Of a DNA stretch of 18,543 nucleotides, positions 1 through 6,179 are shown piece by piece. Under the pieces are notes generated by a model. The model did not search any database and had not been told where the DNA came from. It worked only from the letters and a program-made list of their open reading frames with translations. The translations under genes were made by a program, and so were the position numbers. The stretch spans positions 1 to 18,543 of the forward strand of contig SKTA01000178.1 in the NCBI GenBank assembly GCA_007122745.1. Direction: 5' to 3'. Position 1 is the stretch's first letter. Each line of letters opens with the position of its first letter. The DNA is from Bacteroidales bacterium. GTDB lineage: Bacteria > Bacteroidota > Bacteroidia > Bacteroidales > UBA7960.

Positions 1-32
1 AATCAACAATTCAACAACCAAACAAATCAACT
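1..32. repeat. A/C-rich low-complexity tract
   Basis: The left edge is poor in G and contains TCAAC three times (from about positions 3, 11 and 27), separated by short A/C-rich spacers. It looks like a degenerate simple-sequence tract between genes. The preceding gene lies outside the window, so its extent is unknown. Confidence 0.35.
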
Positions 33-75
33 TAATAATTCAGCAAGTTTTCATTTGCTGAATTATTATATTTTT
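33..75 (+). terminator. Perfect 14-bp inverted repeat with T-rich tail
   Basis: TAATAATTCAGCAA (33-46) pairs perfectly with TTGCTGAATTATTA (55-68) around an 8-base loop. A T-rich stretch follows at 69-75 on the plus strand, so the simplest reading is an intrinsic terminator for a gene left of the window. The stem is AT-rich and overlaps the putative promoter of the next gene, so it could instead be an operator. The pairing is seen directly; the role is inferred. Confidence 0.55.
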
Positions 76-85
76 CGTATATTTA
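54..85 (+). promoter_or_regulatory. Possible promoter of the universal stress protein gene
   Basis: TTTG at 54-57 is followed after exactly 20 bases by TATATTTA at 78-85, five of six defined positions of the Bacteroidota -7 consensus TAnnTTTG. Transcription would start near 91, which fits a translation start at 124. The TTTG lies inside the right arm of the inverted repeat, so the assignment is tentative. Confidence 0.35.
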
Positions 86-123
86 CTCATAACATACGTC
101 ATAAATTTTTAAAAACTTTGGTT

Positions 124-1233
124 ATGGAAGAATCACTTGTAACACTGGCAACCGATCATTACACTGCAGCTGAGGTATTGAAAGCACGTCTGGAAGGAGC
201 AGGAATTGAATGTTTTTTAAGCAATGTGCACCTGATTCAGGGTGCTGCACCTGACGGGGTGAAAATTCAGATCAAAACCAAAGACGTTGAGAAAGCCATG
301 CGTCTGATGAGCGAATGGCAGTCGGAGCGTGAGTATGCAGACAAAAAAAATCCCCGTGAAATCAGGCGGGTTCTCGTTGCTGTCGATTTTTCTGATTATT
401 CAAGAAATGCATGCATGTACGCCATTAATCTGGCGAGTAAGATCAAAGCCGAAGTAAAAATCCTCCATGTGTATTATGCGCCGATTGTTGATCTCGTGCC
501 GATTACAGATGCTTATTCGATTCAGGTTGACATGGATATCAACCTCCGTGAGATGGAAACCAATGCCCGAAAGAGTCTGATGACCTTTATTCAGGATATC
601 AGAAAAATGGCCGGAGAAAACAACATGGGGGATGTAAAAATTGGCTATGCGTTAAGGGAAGGGATCACTGAGGATGAGATTGCACGCATGGCAAAGGAAT
701 ATAAGCCAGGTATCATTGTTTTGGGCACCAAGGGTAAAGGGGAAAAGCAAAGCGATATTATCGGCAGTGTTGTTTACCGTGTACTTGACCGGACAAAAAT
801 CCCGGTACTGGCAATTCCGGAAAACTCCAAATATGACGCACAGAAAGAGGTGAAGAATATTGCTTATGCCACCGAGTTCGATGATTCCGATTTCGTTGCA
901 ATCAGAAGACTGCTTTCCATATTGTCTGAGTTCAAGGTAAACGTGCATTGCATCCATTTATCAAAAAGCGCAAAACAACCTATGGATGAATTGCGCATGG
1001 ATCAGGTGACAGACTACTTCAGAAAAATCAAAAAAGATATCAAGGTGGAGTGCCATCTGCTGGAAGGTGAAGACAATTTAAAGGAGGTGGCTTCTTTTGT
1101 TGAAAAATACGAGATCGATCTCTTTTCACTTACCAACAGGAAGCGTGGTTTGCTGGCACGATTGTTTGAGCCCGGACTTACGCGCAAGCTGATCTATCAA
1201 AGCACAACCCCTTTGTTGATTTTCAAGGCATAA
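124..1233 (+). CDS. Universal stress protein with N-terminal DUF2007-like domain
   Basis: This is a 369-residue cytoplasmic protein of three parts. Residues 1-65 resemble the DUF2007 'putative signal transducing protein' domain (MEESLVTLATDHYTAAEVLK, then a short alpha/beta unit). Residues 80-235 form a UspA domain with an intact nucleotide-binding motif G-x2-G-x9-G-S (G201, G204, G214, S215), so this half probably binds ATP. Residues 243-369 form a second Usp-like domain without the glycine motif (TNRKRGLLARLFEPG in its place), probably structural. The reading frame is open back to position 55, but the extra 23 residues are AT-coded, unlike the family, and overlap the putative promoter; the ATG at 124 begins the conserved domain. 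The last 37 bp overlap the convergent hydrolase gene. The family is linked to stress survival; the ligand or partner is unknown. Confidence 0.85.
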   Translation: MEESLVTLATDHYTAAEVLKARLEGAGIECFLSNVHLIQGAAPDGVKIQIKTKDVEKAMRLMSEWQSEREYADKKNPREIRRVLVAVDFSDYSRNACMYAINLASKIKAEVKILHVYYAPIVDLVPITDAYSIQVDMDINLREMETNARKSLMTFIQDIRKMAGENNMGDVKIGYALREGITEDEIARMAKEYKPGIIVLGTKGKGEKQSDIIGSVVYRVLDRTKIPVLAIPENSKYDAQKEVKNIAYATEFDDSDFVAIRRLLSILSEFKVNVHCIHLSKSAKQPMDELRMDQVTDYFRKIKKDIKVECHLLEGEDNLKEVASFVEKYEIDLFSLTNRKRGLLARLFEPGLTRKLIYQSTTPLLIFKA

Positions 1234-2165
1234 CGATTTTCCAGCCATTCCAGCAGGTATTGATAAACGGCTTCTTTGTTTTTCTCATGAAGCAATTCGT
1301 GCCTGCCGGGAAAAATTTTCAGGTAAAGATATTGAAAGTTTTGTTTGTAAAACTCCTGGTGTATCCTTACGGCATCCTTTCCAAATGCACCAACCGGATC
1401 ATTTTGGCCGCTTAAGATAAGCACCGGTAACGACTTTCTGTATGTGAGCAATTTTTCTGCGCGCCTGGTTTGTGCAATTCCTTTGAAAAGGTGTTGAAAA
1501 AAGCCATTGGAAAAGTTTATACCGCAATATGGATCTTTAACATATGCATCCACCGCTTCCCTGTCGGACGATATCCACTCAAATAGGGTTGGACGCTCCT
1601 TGAAGTGTCTGTTGAAATTCTTATAAAACAGTTTATTAAACCATTTGCTCCTTTTGCGATGCCCCTCAAAGAGGGTCTTTATCCTTATTAAGTTTAGGCT
1701 CGCGCCCAGTATGAATGGATGGAGCATAAAACTGCCGGAAAGTATCAGTCCCTGAAGATAAACTGGATACAAAGCAGTAAAATGTCTGGCCAGGATGGAT
1801 CCCATACTGTGTCCAAAAATGTAAACAGGTATTTCCGGCTGGTTTTTCCTTATGTTTGTATAGAGTGCACGGATATTCTCCAACATGTGTTGCCACAGCC
1901 GGCTGCATTCAGGAACACCAACCTTGTCAGGAGAATCAGCTGTTTTTCCCATCCCCGGATGATCGCAACTGTAAACACCATAATCACTGGCCACCAGAAA
2001 GCGGGCAAACTCCTTGTAACGACCTGTATGCTCAGCCATGCCGGGAATGATCAGTACGATCGCTTTGGGCTTGTGATGCTCCGGTAAGAAACTTCTGACG
2101 TAAAACCGGTTCCTGGTGGAGCTGCTGAGGTAAAATCCCTGTTCACGCACGAAAGCATCTGTCAT
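1197..2165 (-). CDS. Alpha/beta hydrolase, monoacylglycerol lipase-like
   Basis: This 322-residue serine hydrolase belongs to the Hydrolase_4 (lysophospholipase/monoglyceride lipase) group. It has the oxyanion-side motif IIPGMAEHTGRY (residues 39-50), CDHPGMGKT, the nucleophile elbow GHSMGS with S120, the acid in GQNDPVG (D256) and the histidine in GRHELLHE (H289): a complete triad in the right order. There is no signal peptide, so it is probably cytosolic, acting on lysophospholipids, monoacylglycerols or similar esters; the substrate cannot be read from sequence. Its final 12 codons run antisense into the 3' end of the universal stress protein gene. No TAnnTTTG element was found upstream. 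The family call is secure; the specific activity is inferred. Confidence 0.88.
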   Translation of the reverse strand: MTDAFVREQGFYLSSSTRNRFYVRSFLPEHHKPKAIVLIIPGMAEHTGRYKEFARFLVASDYGVYSCDHPGMGKTADSPDKVGVPECSRLWQHMLENIRALYTNIRKNQPEIPVYIFGHSMGSILARHFTALYPVYLQGLILSGSFMLHPFILGASLNLIRIKTLFEGHRKRSKWFNKLFYKNFNRHFKERPTLFEWISSDREAVDAYVKDPYCGINFSNGFFQHLFKGIAQTRRAEKLLTYRKSLPVLILSGQNDPVGAFGKDAVRIHQEFYKQNFQYLYLKIFPGRHELLHEKNKEAVYQYLLEWLENRYALKINKGVVL

Positions 2166-2237
2166 GATATATAATTTTTTCCGATCTTTGAGCCTTTTTA
2201 TTCGTATTGCTTATCCCGAATAAATCTTTGGTTCCAA

Positions 2238-2245
2238 TAAATTTG
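2238..2245 (+). promoter_or_regulatory. Putative -7 element for the DUF454 gene
   Basis: TAAATTTG matches the Bacteroidota -7 consensus TAnnTTTG at all defined positions. No TTTG or TTG lies at the usual distance upstream. Initiation near 2251 would leave a leader of about 37 bases before the ATG at 2288, and would exclude the in-frame upstream ATG at 2207. Confidence 0.4.
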
Positions 2246-2287
2246 CAGAACACGGGATGGCCTTCAAAATTATTAAACTTCTCCCAA

Positions 2288-2695
2288 ATGAAGGAGCAAA
2301 AGCCACATTTTGGAAAAAAACTGACACCGATTCAGCGATATCTGTTTCTGGTGGCAGGCACTGTTTCTCTTGGGCTGGGCCTTTTGGGGATACCTTTACC
2401 GTTGCTGCCTACTACACCCTTTTTGTTACTTTCGGCATATTGCTATGCAAGAAGTTCACGACGCTTCTATTATTGGCTCATTAACCACAAGCACCTGGGA
2501 AAACACATTCACAACTATTGGGAACATCGCGGAATTTCTCCAAGGGTAAAGTTTGGGGCCATAACCTTCCTTTGGGTCAGCATGACATTAACTGCCATCT
2601 TTGCCATGGAAAGTACATGGATGCGCCTGATCCTTATGGTAGTGGCACTTGCCGTCACCATTCACATTGCAGCGATAAAAACAATCAGGAGGTAG
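2288..2695 (+). CDS. DUF454 (YbaN family) inner membrane protein
   Basis: This 135-residue membrane protein is of the DUF454/YbaN family. The family signature is clear: a hydrophobic segment ending in GLLGIPLPLLPTTPFLLLSA (about residues 30-49), then YCYARSSRRFYYWL, a basic loop, and a pair of hydrophobic helices near the C-terminus. I count three to four membrane segments. The ATG at 2288 is preferred over the open-frame ATG at 2207: the family starts close to the first helix, the extra 27 residues look like non-coding sequence, and a -7-like element lies between the two starts. The family has no established biochemical role. It converges on the FKBP gene, with a hairpin at the boundary. Confidence 0.82.
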   Translation: MKEQKPHFGKKLTPIQRYLFLVAGTVSLGLGLLGIPLPLLPTTPFLLLSAYCYARSSRRFYYWLINHKHLGKHIHNYWEHRGISPRVKFGAITFLWVSMTLTAIFAMESTWMRLILMVVALAVTIHIAAIKTIRR

Positions 2696-2711
2696 GTAAT
2701 GCGCCAGCCGG

Positions 2712-2733
2712 TCAGGGCTTCACAAAGCCCTGA
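2712..2733. terminator. Perfect 9-bp hairpin between convergent genes
   Basis: TCAGGGCTT (2712-2720) and AAGCCCTGA (2725-2733) form a perfect stem around a CACA loop. It lies between the DUF454 and FKBP genes and contains the FKBP stop codon and its last six codons. No U-tract follows on either strand, so it is not a textbook intrinsic terminator, but its position fits a shared two-way stop or a 3'-end-stabilising structure. Confidence 0.55.
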
Positions 2734-3200
2734 TTCAATTCCTCCTCTGTGGGTTCTCTTTTTTTGATCACCTGCCCCTGGAAATGTAAATCCATACCCG
2801 CGAGTGGGTGGTTGAAGTCCATTTTAACCTTCTCTTCACCAATATTAAGCACTTTTCCTCTGTGTGGGTTTCCCTCTTTGTCTTCCATGTTGATGATGTT
2901 ACCTTCAACAAGAAGGTCTTCTGCCAGTTTGCCATCAATCACGAAGATACTTTTTGGCAGGTCAACAACGGCTTTCTCATTTACAGGTCCGTAGGCTTTA
3001 TCTGCCTCGATCAGAAAATTAAAAGATTCGCCTTCATTAAGACCCTTGACATTGTTTTCAAAATTTTGATTCAACCGACCTGCACCAAACAGAAACTCAA
3101 TCGGCTGGTCATCTTTCACCGCTTCCAAGACATTTCCTTCCGGACCCCCTTCCCGAAGTTCATATGTGAGTGCAATAACTGTGGCTTCAGATTTTGTCAT
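2712..3200 (-). CDS. FKBP-type peptidyl-prolyl isomerase, SlyD-like
   Basis: This 162-residue protein is of the SlyD-type FKBP family, which catalyses cis/trans isomerisation of proline bonds and chaperones folding. Visible marks are an N-terminal FKBP half with FLFGAGRLNQNFENNVKGLN (about 36-55) and AYGPVNEKAVVDLP (69-82), an inserted chaperone flap (about 83-125), and the return strand NHPLAGMDLHFQGQVI (130-145), very close to the SlyD pattern. There is no signal peptide or lipobox, so it is cytosolic. The His/Cys-rich metal-binding tail of E. coli SlyD is absent; the protein ends in a short charged tail. A promoter and a leader hairpin precede it on the minus strand. Confidence 0.9.
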   Translation of the reverse strand: MTKSEATVIALTYELREGGPEGNVLEAVKDDQPIEFLFGAGRLNQNFENNVKGLNEGESFNFLIEADKAYGPVNEKAVVDLPKSIFVIDGKLAEDLLVEGNIINMEDKEGNPHRGKVLNIGEEKVKMDFNHPLAGMDLHFQGQVIKKREPTEEELNQGFVKP

Positions 3201-3227
3201 AATTGGAATGATTTAGGTTAAAACTTA

Positions 3228-3261
3228 CGGGACTCTCCATTTTTTAGATGTGAGAATCCCG
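3228..3261 (-). promoter_or_regulatory. 10-bp inverted repeat in the FKBP leader
   Basis: CGGGACTCTC (3228-3237) and GAGAATCCCG (3252-3261) are inverted repeats with a 14-base spacer. On the plus strand there is one C/A mismatch; in the minus-strand transcript it becomes a G-U wobble, so a full 10-bp hairpin forms. It lies about 28 bases upstream of the FKBP start codon and just downstream of the predicted start of transcription. It could be an operator, a leader hairpin affecting translation, or an mRNA stabiliser. Confidence 0.55.
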
Positions 3262-3281
3262 AAACAGCTTGATTTATAACA

Positions 3282-3313
3282 CGAAGGTATGTAAATAAAA
3301 AAGAAACCCCAAA
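3282..3313 (-). promoter_or_regulatory. Promoter of the FKBP gene
   Basis: On the minus strand TTTG (3313-3310) is followed after 20 bases by TACCTTCG (3289-3282), which matches TAnnTTTG at five of six positions. Both elements and the spacing fit the Bacteroidota housekeeping promoter. Transcription would begin near 3276, giving a leader of about 75 bases that contains the 3228-3261 hairpin. Confidence 0.55.
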
Positions 3314-3395
3314 AAAAACATCTCTATTTTTTTTAAAAAACAATGGCAGATCAATAATTATTCTGATATTTTTTTAATATTTCAAAGAAAAAGTG

Positions 3396-3403
3396 TATTT
3401 TTG
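3396..3403 (+). promoter_or_regulatory. -7 element of the rpmG operon
   Basis: TATTTTTG is a full match to TAnnTTTG, 31 bases before the rpmG start codon, giving a leader of about 25 bases. No TTTG is seen at the -33 distance, but the upstream DNA has long A and T runs (T6A6 at 3329-3340 and a T7 run near 3369-3375) that could act as an upstream activating region. Confidence 0.55.
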
Positions 3404-3434
3404 CACTCCTAAAACATAAAGGGATAATTAGATC

Positions 3435-3623
3435 ATGGCAAAGAAAACTAAAGAAGCACGGATCCAGGTTATTTTGGAGTGTACAGAGCATAAAAACAGC
3501 GGGATGCCCGGAACTTCCAGATATATTACTACCAAAAACAAGAAGAATAATCCGGAAAGGTTGGAGATTAAAAAATATAATCCCATCCTTAGAAAAATGA
3601 CTGTTCATAAAGAAATCAAATAA
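3435..3623 (+). CDS. rpmG: 50S ribosomal protein L33
   Basis: This 62-residue basic protein of the large ribosomal subunit shows the L33 pattern: an opening strand RIQVILECTEHK, then TSRYITTKNKKNNPERLEIKKYNP and the ending TVHKEIK. Zinc-binding L33 proteins have two CxxC pairs. Here only one cysteine remains (ECTEHK) and the second pair is lost (KKYNPILRK), so this is the zinc-independent type. A short insertion (NSGMPGTS) precedes the RYITTKN segment. It is followed 9 bases later by the DUF4295 gene and is preceded by its own promoter element. The L28 gene, often directly upstream in related genomes, is not here. Confidence 0.93.
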   Translation: MAKKTKEARIQVILECTEHKNSGMPGTSRYITTKNKKNNPERLEIKKYNPILRKMTVHKEIK

Positions 3624-3632
3624 CATAGTATC

Positions 3633-3791
3633 ATGGCAAAGAAAGTAGTTGCAACACTAAAGACAAGTACCGGAAAAAGTTATGCCAAGGTAATCAGGAT
3701 GCAAAAATCTGAAAAGTCCGGCGCATATACTTTTGAGGAAGATATTGTAGATGCGGAAAAAGTGAAAGAGTATTTCGCTCAAAAGAAATAG
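3633..3791 (+). CDS. DUF4295 family small protein
   Basis: This 52-residue, lysine-rich protein begins MAKKVVATLKTSTGKSYAKV and ends in VKEYFAQKK. It matches the DUF4295 family, small proteins characteristic of Bacteroidota encoded between rpmG and ftsY. Its start repeats MAKK of the preceding L33. The basic composition and gene order suggest a ribosome-associated role, but none is established. The ATG follows the rpmG stop by 9 bases, so the two are surely cotranscribed. A terminator-like hairpin lies downstream. There is no signal peptide or membrane segment. Confidence 0.88.
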   Translation: MAKKVVATLKTSTGKSYAKVIRMQKSEKSGAYTFEEDIVDAEKVKEYFAQKK

Positions 3792-3846
3792 ATACATCCG
3801 TTTACCCTTGTAACGGCGCAAAGCCTAAGCATTAAGGATCACTTTT

Positions 3847-3888
3847 CAGATCTGTTCCAGCCATAATGGTGCAGGTCTGTTTTTATTT
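3847..3888 (+). terminator. Intrinsic terminator or attenuator before ftsY
   Basis: CAGATCTG (3847-3854) pairs with CAGGTCTG (3872-3879) through eight pairs including one G-U. An inner CCA/TGG helix (3857-3859 with 3867-3869) continues the stem past a symmetric 2-base internal loop, and T5-A-T3 follows directly. This is a good intrinsic terminator between DUF4295 and ftsY, probably leaky so that it sets ribosomal-protein output above ftsY-rimO. No full promoter match was found between it and ftsY. Confidence 0.65.
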
Positions 3889-3910
3889 AACCACCTTCTG
3901 ATTTTTTATC

Positions 3911-4861
3911 ATGGGCCTGTTTGATATTTTTTCCAAAAACAAAGAAAAAAAGCTTGAAAAGGGGCTTTCGACAACCCGCACCTCCTTTTATTCAAAGCTT
4001 TCAAAGGCGGTCGCAGGACGCGCCACTGTCGATGCTAAAGTACTCGACGACCTTGAAGAGGTGTTGATCAGCTCCGATGTGGGTGTGGCCACAACCATCA
4101 AAATCATTGAACGCATAGAAGACAGGGTCGCCAGGGATAAATATCTTGGTACGGATGAGCTGAACCGCATCCTGAAAGAGGAGACTGTTTCCCTGTTATC
4201 GGAGAATAAGGCCATGGATTTCACCGGCATTTTGTCGGAAAGTGATGAAAGACCCTATGTGATTATGGTTGTTGGGGTGAATGGAGTTGGTAAAACCACC
4301 ACGATTGGAAAGCTCGCCAACAAGTTCCGCCTGGCTGGAAAAAAAGTTGTTATCGGTGCAGCAGACACTTTCCGTGCCGCTGCAGTTGATCAGTTGACCA
4401 TATGGTCGGAACGGGCCGAAGTGCCTATCGTATCGCACGGCATGGGTGCAGATCCCGCCTCTGTTGCCTATGATACCATGACTTTTGCAAAAAATGAAAA
4501 CGCTGATGTGGCAATTGTTGACACGGCCGGCAGACTCCACAACAAATTAAATCTGATGAACGAGCTGGCCAAGATCAAGCGGGTGATGCAAAAGGTGATT
4601 CCCGGTGCACCACACGAAATTTTGCTGATCCTTGACGGTTCAACCGGACAAAATGCATTTGAACAAGCCAAACAGTTCATCTCTGCAACAGAAGTCAATG
4701 CCCTTGCCATTACCAAACTCGACGGTACCGCCAAAGGAGGCGTTGTGATCGGTGTCAGTGATCAGTTCAATGTGCCTGTGAAGTATATTGGTGTGGGTGA
4801 GGGAATTGATGATCTCCAATTATTTGACAGGGCTGCATTTGTTGAAACACTATTTCAATAG
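3911..4861 (+). CDS. ftsY: Signal recognition particle receptor FtsY
   Basis: This 316-residue SRP receptor GTPase docks SRP-ribosome complexes at the inner membrane for cotranslational insertion. An amphipathic N-terminus (MGLFDIFSKNKEKKLEKGL) leads directly into the N domain (about 20-105), so the long acidic A domain of E. coli FtsY is absent; this short form is usual in the phylum. The G domain has G1 GVNGVGKTTT (122-131, K128), the I-box region GAADTFRAAAVDQL, G3 DTAGR (204-208) and G4 TKLD (268-271). It ends in the conserved GVGEGIDDLQLFD segment. The gene lies 119 bp after DUF4295, beyond a terminator-like hairpin, and 11 bp before rimO. Confidence 0.97.
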   Translation: MGLFDIFSKNKEKKLEKGLSTTRTSFYSKLSKAVAGRATVDAKVLDDLEEVLISSDVGVATTIKIIERIEDRVARDKYLGTDELNRILKEETVSLLSENKAMDFTGILSESDERPYVIMVVGVNGVGKTTTIGKLANKFRLAGKKVVIGAADTFRAAAVDQLTIWSERAEVPIVSHGMGADPASVAYDTMTFAKNENADVAIVDTAGRLHNKLNLMNELAKIKRVMQKVIPGAPHEILLILDGSTGQNAFEQAKQFISATEVNALAITKLDGTAKGGVVIGVSDQFNVPVKYIGVGEGIDDLQLFDRAAFVETLFQ

Positions 4862-4872
4862 GATATAATTAA

Positions 4873-6165
4873 ATGGTGAAAAAAACCACACTTCAGGTGG
4901 TAAGCCTGGGCTGCTCCAAAAACCTTGTTGATTCGGAAAAGATACTCGGACAACTTCCGTCTGAAAGGTTTTCCATTGTTGAAGAGGGCAGGGGAGACCC
5001 TGACATCGTGATTGTTAACACCTGTGGCTTCATACATGATGCAAAGGAAGAGAGCATCGATACCATCCTGCAGATCATCGAAAAGAAAAAAAGGGGAATG
5101 CATCAGAAGGTGCTTGTGTGCGGATGCCTTTCCCAACGGTATTTGCAGGAATTGAAGCGCGAAATTCCTGAGGTGGATGCCTGGTTTGGAGTTGCTGCAG
5201 CTAACGATCTTTACACCTTTCTCCGGGAAACATATCAAAATAGCCTGCCCCAAAGATATCTTACCACACCGGGCCATTACGCCTATTTGAAAATTGCCGA
5301 AGGGTGCGACCGCACATGCTCCTTTTGCGCCATTCCGATGATCAGGGGGGCCTATCACTCTGCATCTGTTGAAAGCCTTGTGGAGGAAGCTACCCTGCTG
5401 GCTGAAAAAGGGGTGAAAGAGCTCTTGCTGGTAGCACAAGATCTGAGCTATTATGGCCATGACCTGTCAAAAAAACCGATGCTGGCTGAACTGCTGCGGG
5501 CACTTATCAAAGTGAACGGTATCGAATGGATACGCCTGCATTATGCCTATCCAAATAACTTCCCGGAAGATGTGTTGCAGCTGATGGCCGAAAAACCAAA
5601 AATATGTAATTACCTCGATATCCCGCTACAGCACATCAACGACAATCTTCTGCTGTCGATGCGGCGCGGACACTCAAAAAAACAAACGATTCGGTTTCTT
5701 GAAAAAGTGCGTCACACTGTTCCCGGCATTGCTCTCCGAACAACCGTGATGGTGGGATATCCCGGTGAAACAAAAGAGGCCTTTCAGGAGCTTTACGATT
5801 TTGTTGAAGCCACTCGTTTCGACAGACTGGGTGTATTTACCTATTCGCCGGAAGAGGGCACCCGTGCCTTTCAGTTGGGAGACCCCATTGCACAAGCAGA
5901 AAAAAACAGGCGGGAGGAGGCAATCATGTCACTGCAGGCAGCCATATCCCTCGGGATAAATGAGGAGAAAGTAGGGAAAACCTACCGGGTGCTCATTGAC
6001 CGCATGAATGGCGAATATCTGGTGGGACGCACCGAATATGACTCACCGGAGGTAGACAACGAGGTGTTAATCCCGCGTCAAGAGGGACTTTATCCCGGAC
6101 AATTTACAGATGTCCTGATCACAAAGGCCGAGGAGTATGACCTGTATGGAAAACCTTTGGATTGA
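4873..6165 (+). CDS. rimO: Ribosomal protein S12 methylthiotransferase RimO
   Basis: This 430-residue radical-SAM enzyme adds a methylthio group to the conserved aspartate of ribosomal protein S12. Domain order is UPF0004 N-terminal domain with cluster cysteines C14 (LGCSKN), C51 (NTCGF) and C85 (CGCLSQ), radical SAM core with CxxxCxxC at C145, C149 and C152, and a C-terminal TRAM domain (about 360-430). The LGCSKN and EGCDRTCSFCAIP forms are typical of RimO rather than MiaB. The length is normal. It follows ftsY by 11 bp, so cotranscription is likely, and ends 14 bp from the convergent M14 peptidase gene. Confidence 0.96.
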   Translation: MVKKTTLQVVSLGCSKNLVDSEKILGQLPSERFSIVEEGRGDPDIVIVNTCGFIHDAKEESIDTILQIIEKKKRGMHQKVLVCGCLSQRYLQELKREIPEVDAWFGVAAANDLYTFLRETYQNSLPQRYLTTPGHYAYLKIAEGCDRTCSFCAIPMIRGAYHSASVESLVEEATLLAEKGVKELLLVAQDLSYYGHDLSKKPMLAELLRALIKVNGIEWIRLHYAYPNNFPEDVLQLMAEKPKICNYLDIPLQHINDNLLLSMRRGHSKKQTIRFLEKVRHTVPGIALRTTVMVGYPGETKEAFQELYDFVEATRFDRLGVFTYSPEEGTRAFQLGDPIAQAEKNRREEAIMSLQAAISLGINEEKVGKTYRVLIDRMNGEYLVGRTEYDSPEVDNEVLIPRQEGLYPGQFTDVLITKAEEYDLYGKPLD

Positions 6166-6179
6166 TCCTTAGTCCAGCC

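Noticed and set aside
55..123. Upstream ATG extending the universal stress protein by 23 residues
   Set aside because: The added residues are encoded by AT-rich DNA overlapping the inverted repeat and promoter-like sequence; the conserved domain starts at 124.
1196..1220. Possible bidirectional terminator in the stress-protein/hydrolase overlap (CAAAG with CTTTG)
   Set aside because: Only five contiguous pairs plus a bulged extension, no U-tract; within chance expectation.
2207..2287. Upstream ATG extending the DUF454 protein by 27 residues
   Set aside because: The extension lacks family resemblance and contains a full -7 promoter match, so it should not be translated.
3801..3810. TACCCTTG as a promoter for ftsY
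   Set aside because: One mismatch to the -7 consensus, no -33 element at the right distance, and it lies before the terminator-like hairpin.
4855..5460. 201-residue minus-strand open frame
   Set aside because: It is antisense to the conserved radical-SAM gene rimO and resembles no family; a shadow frame.
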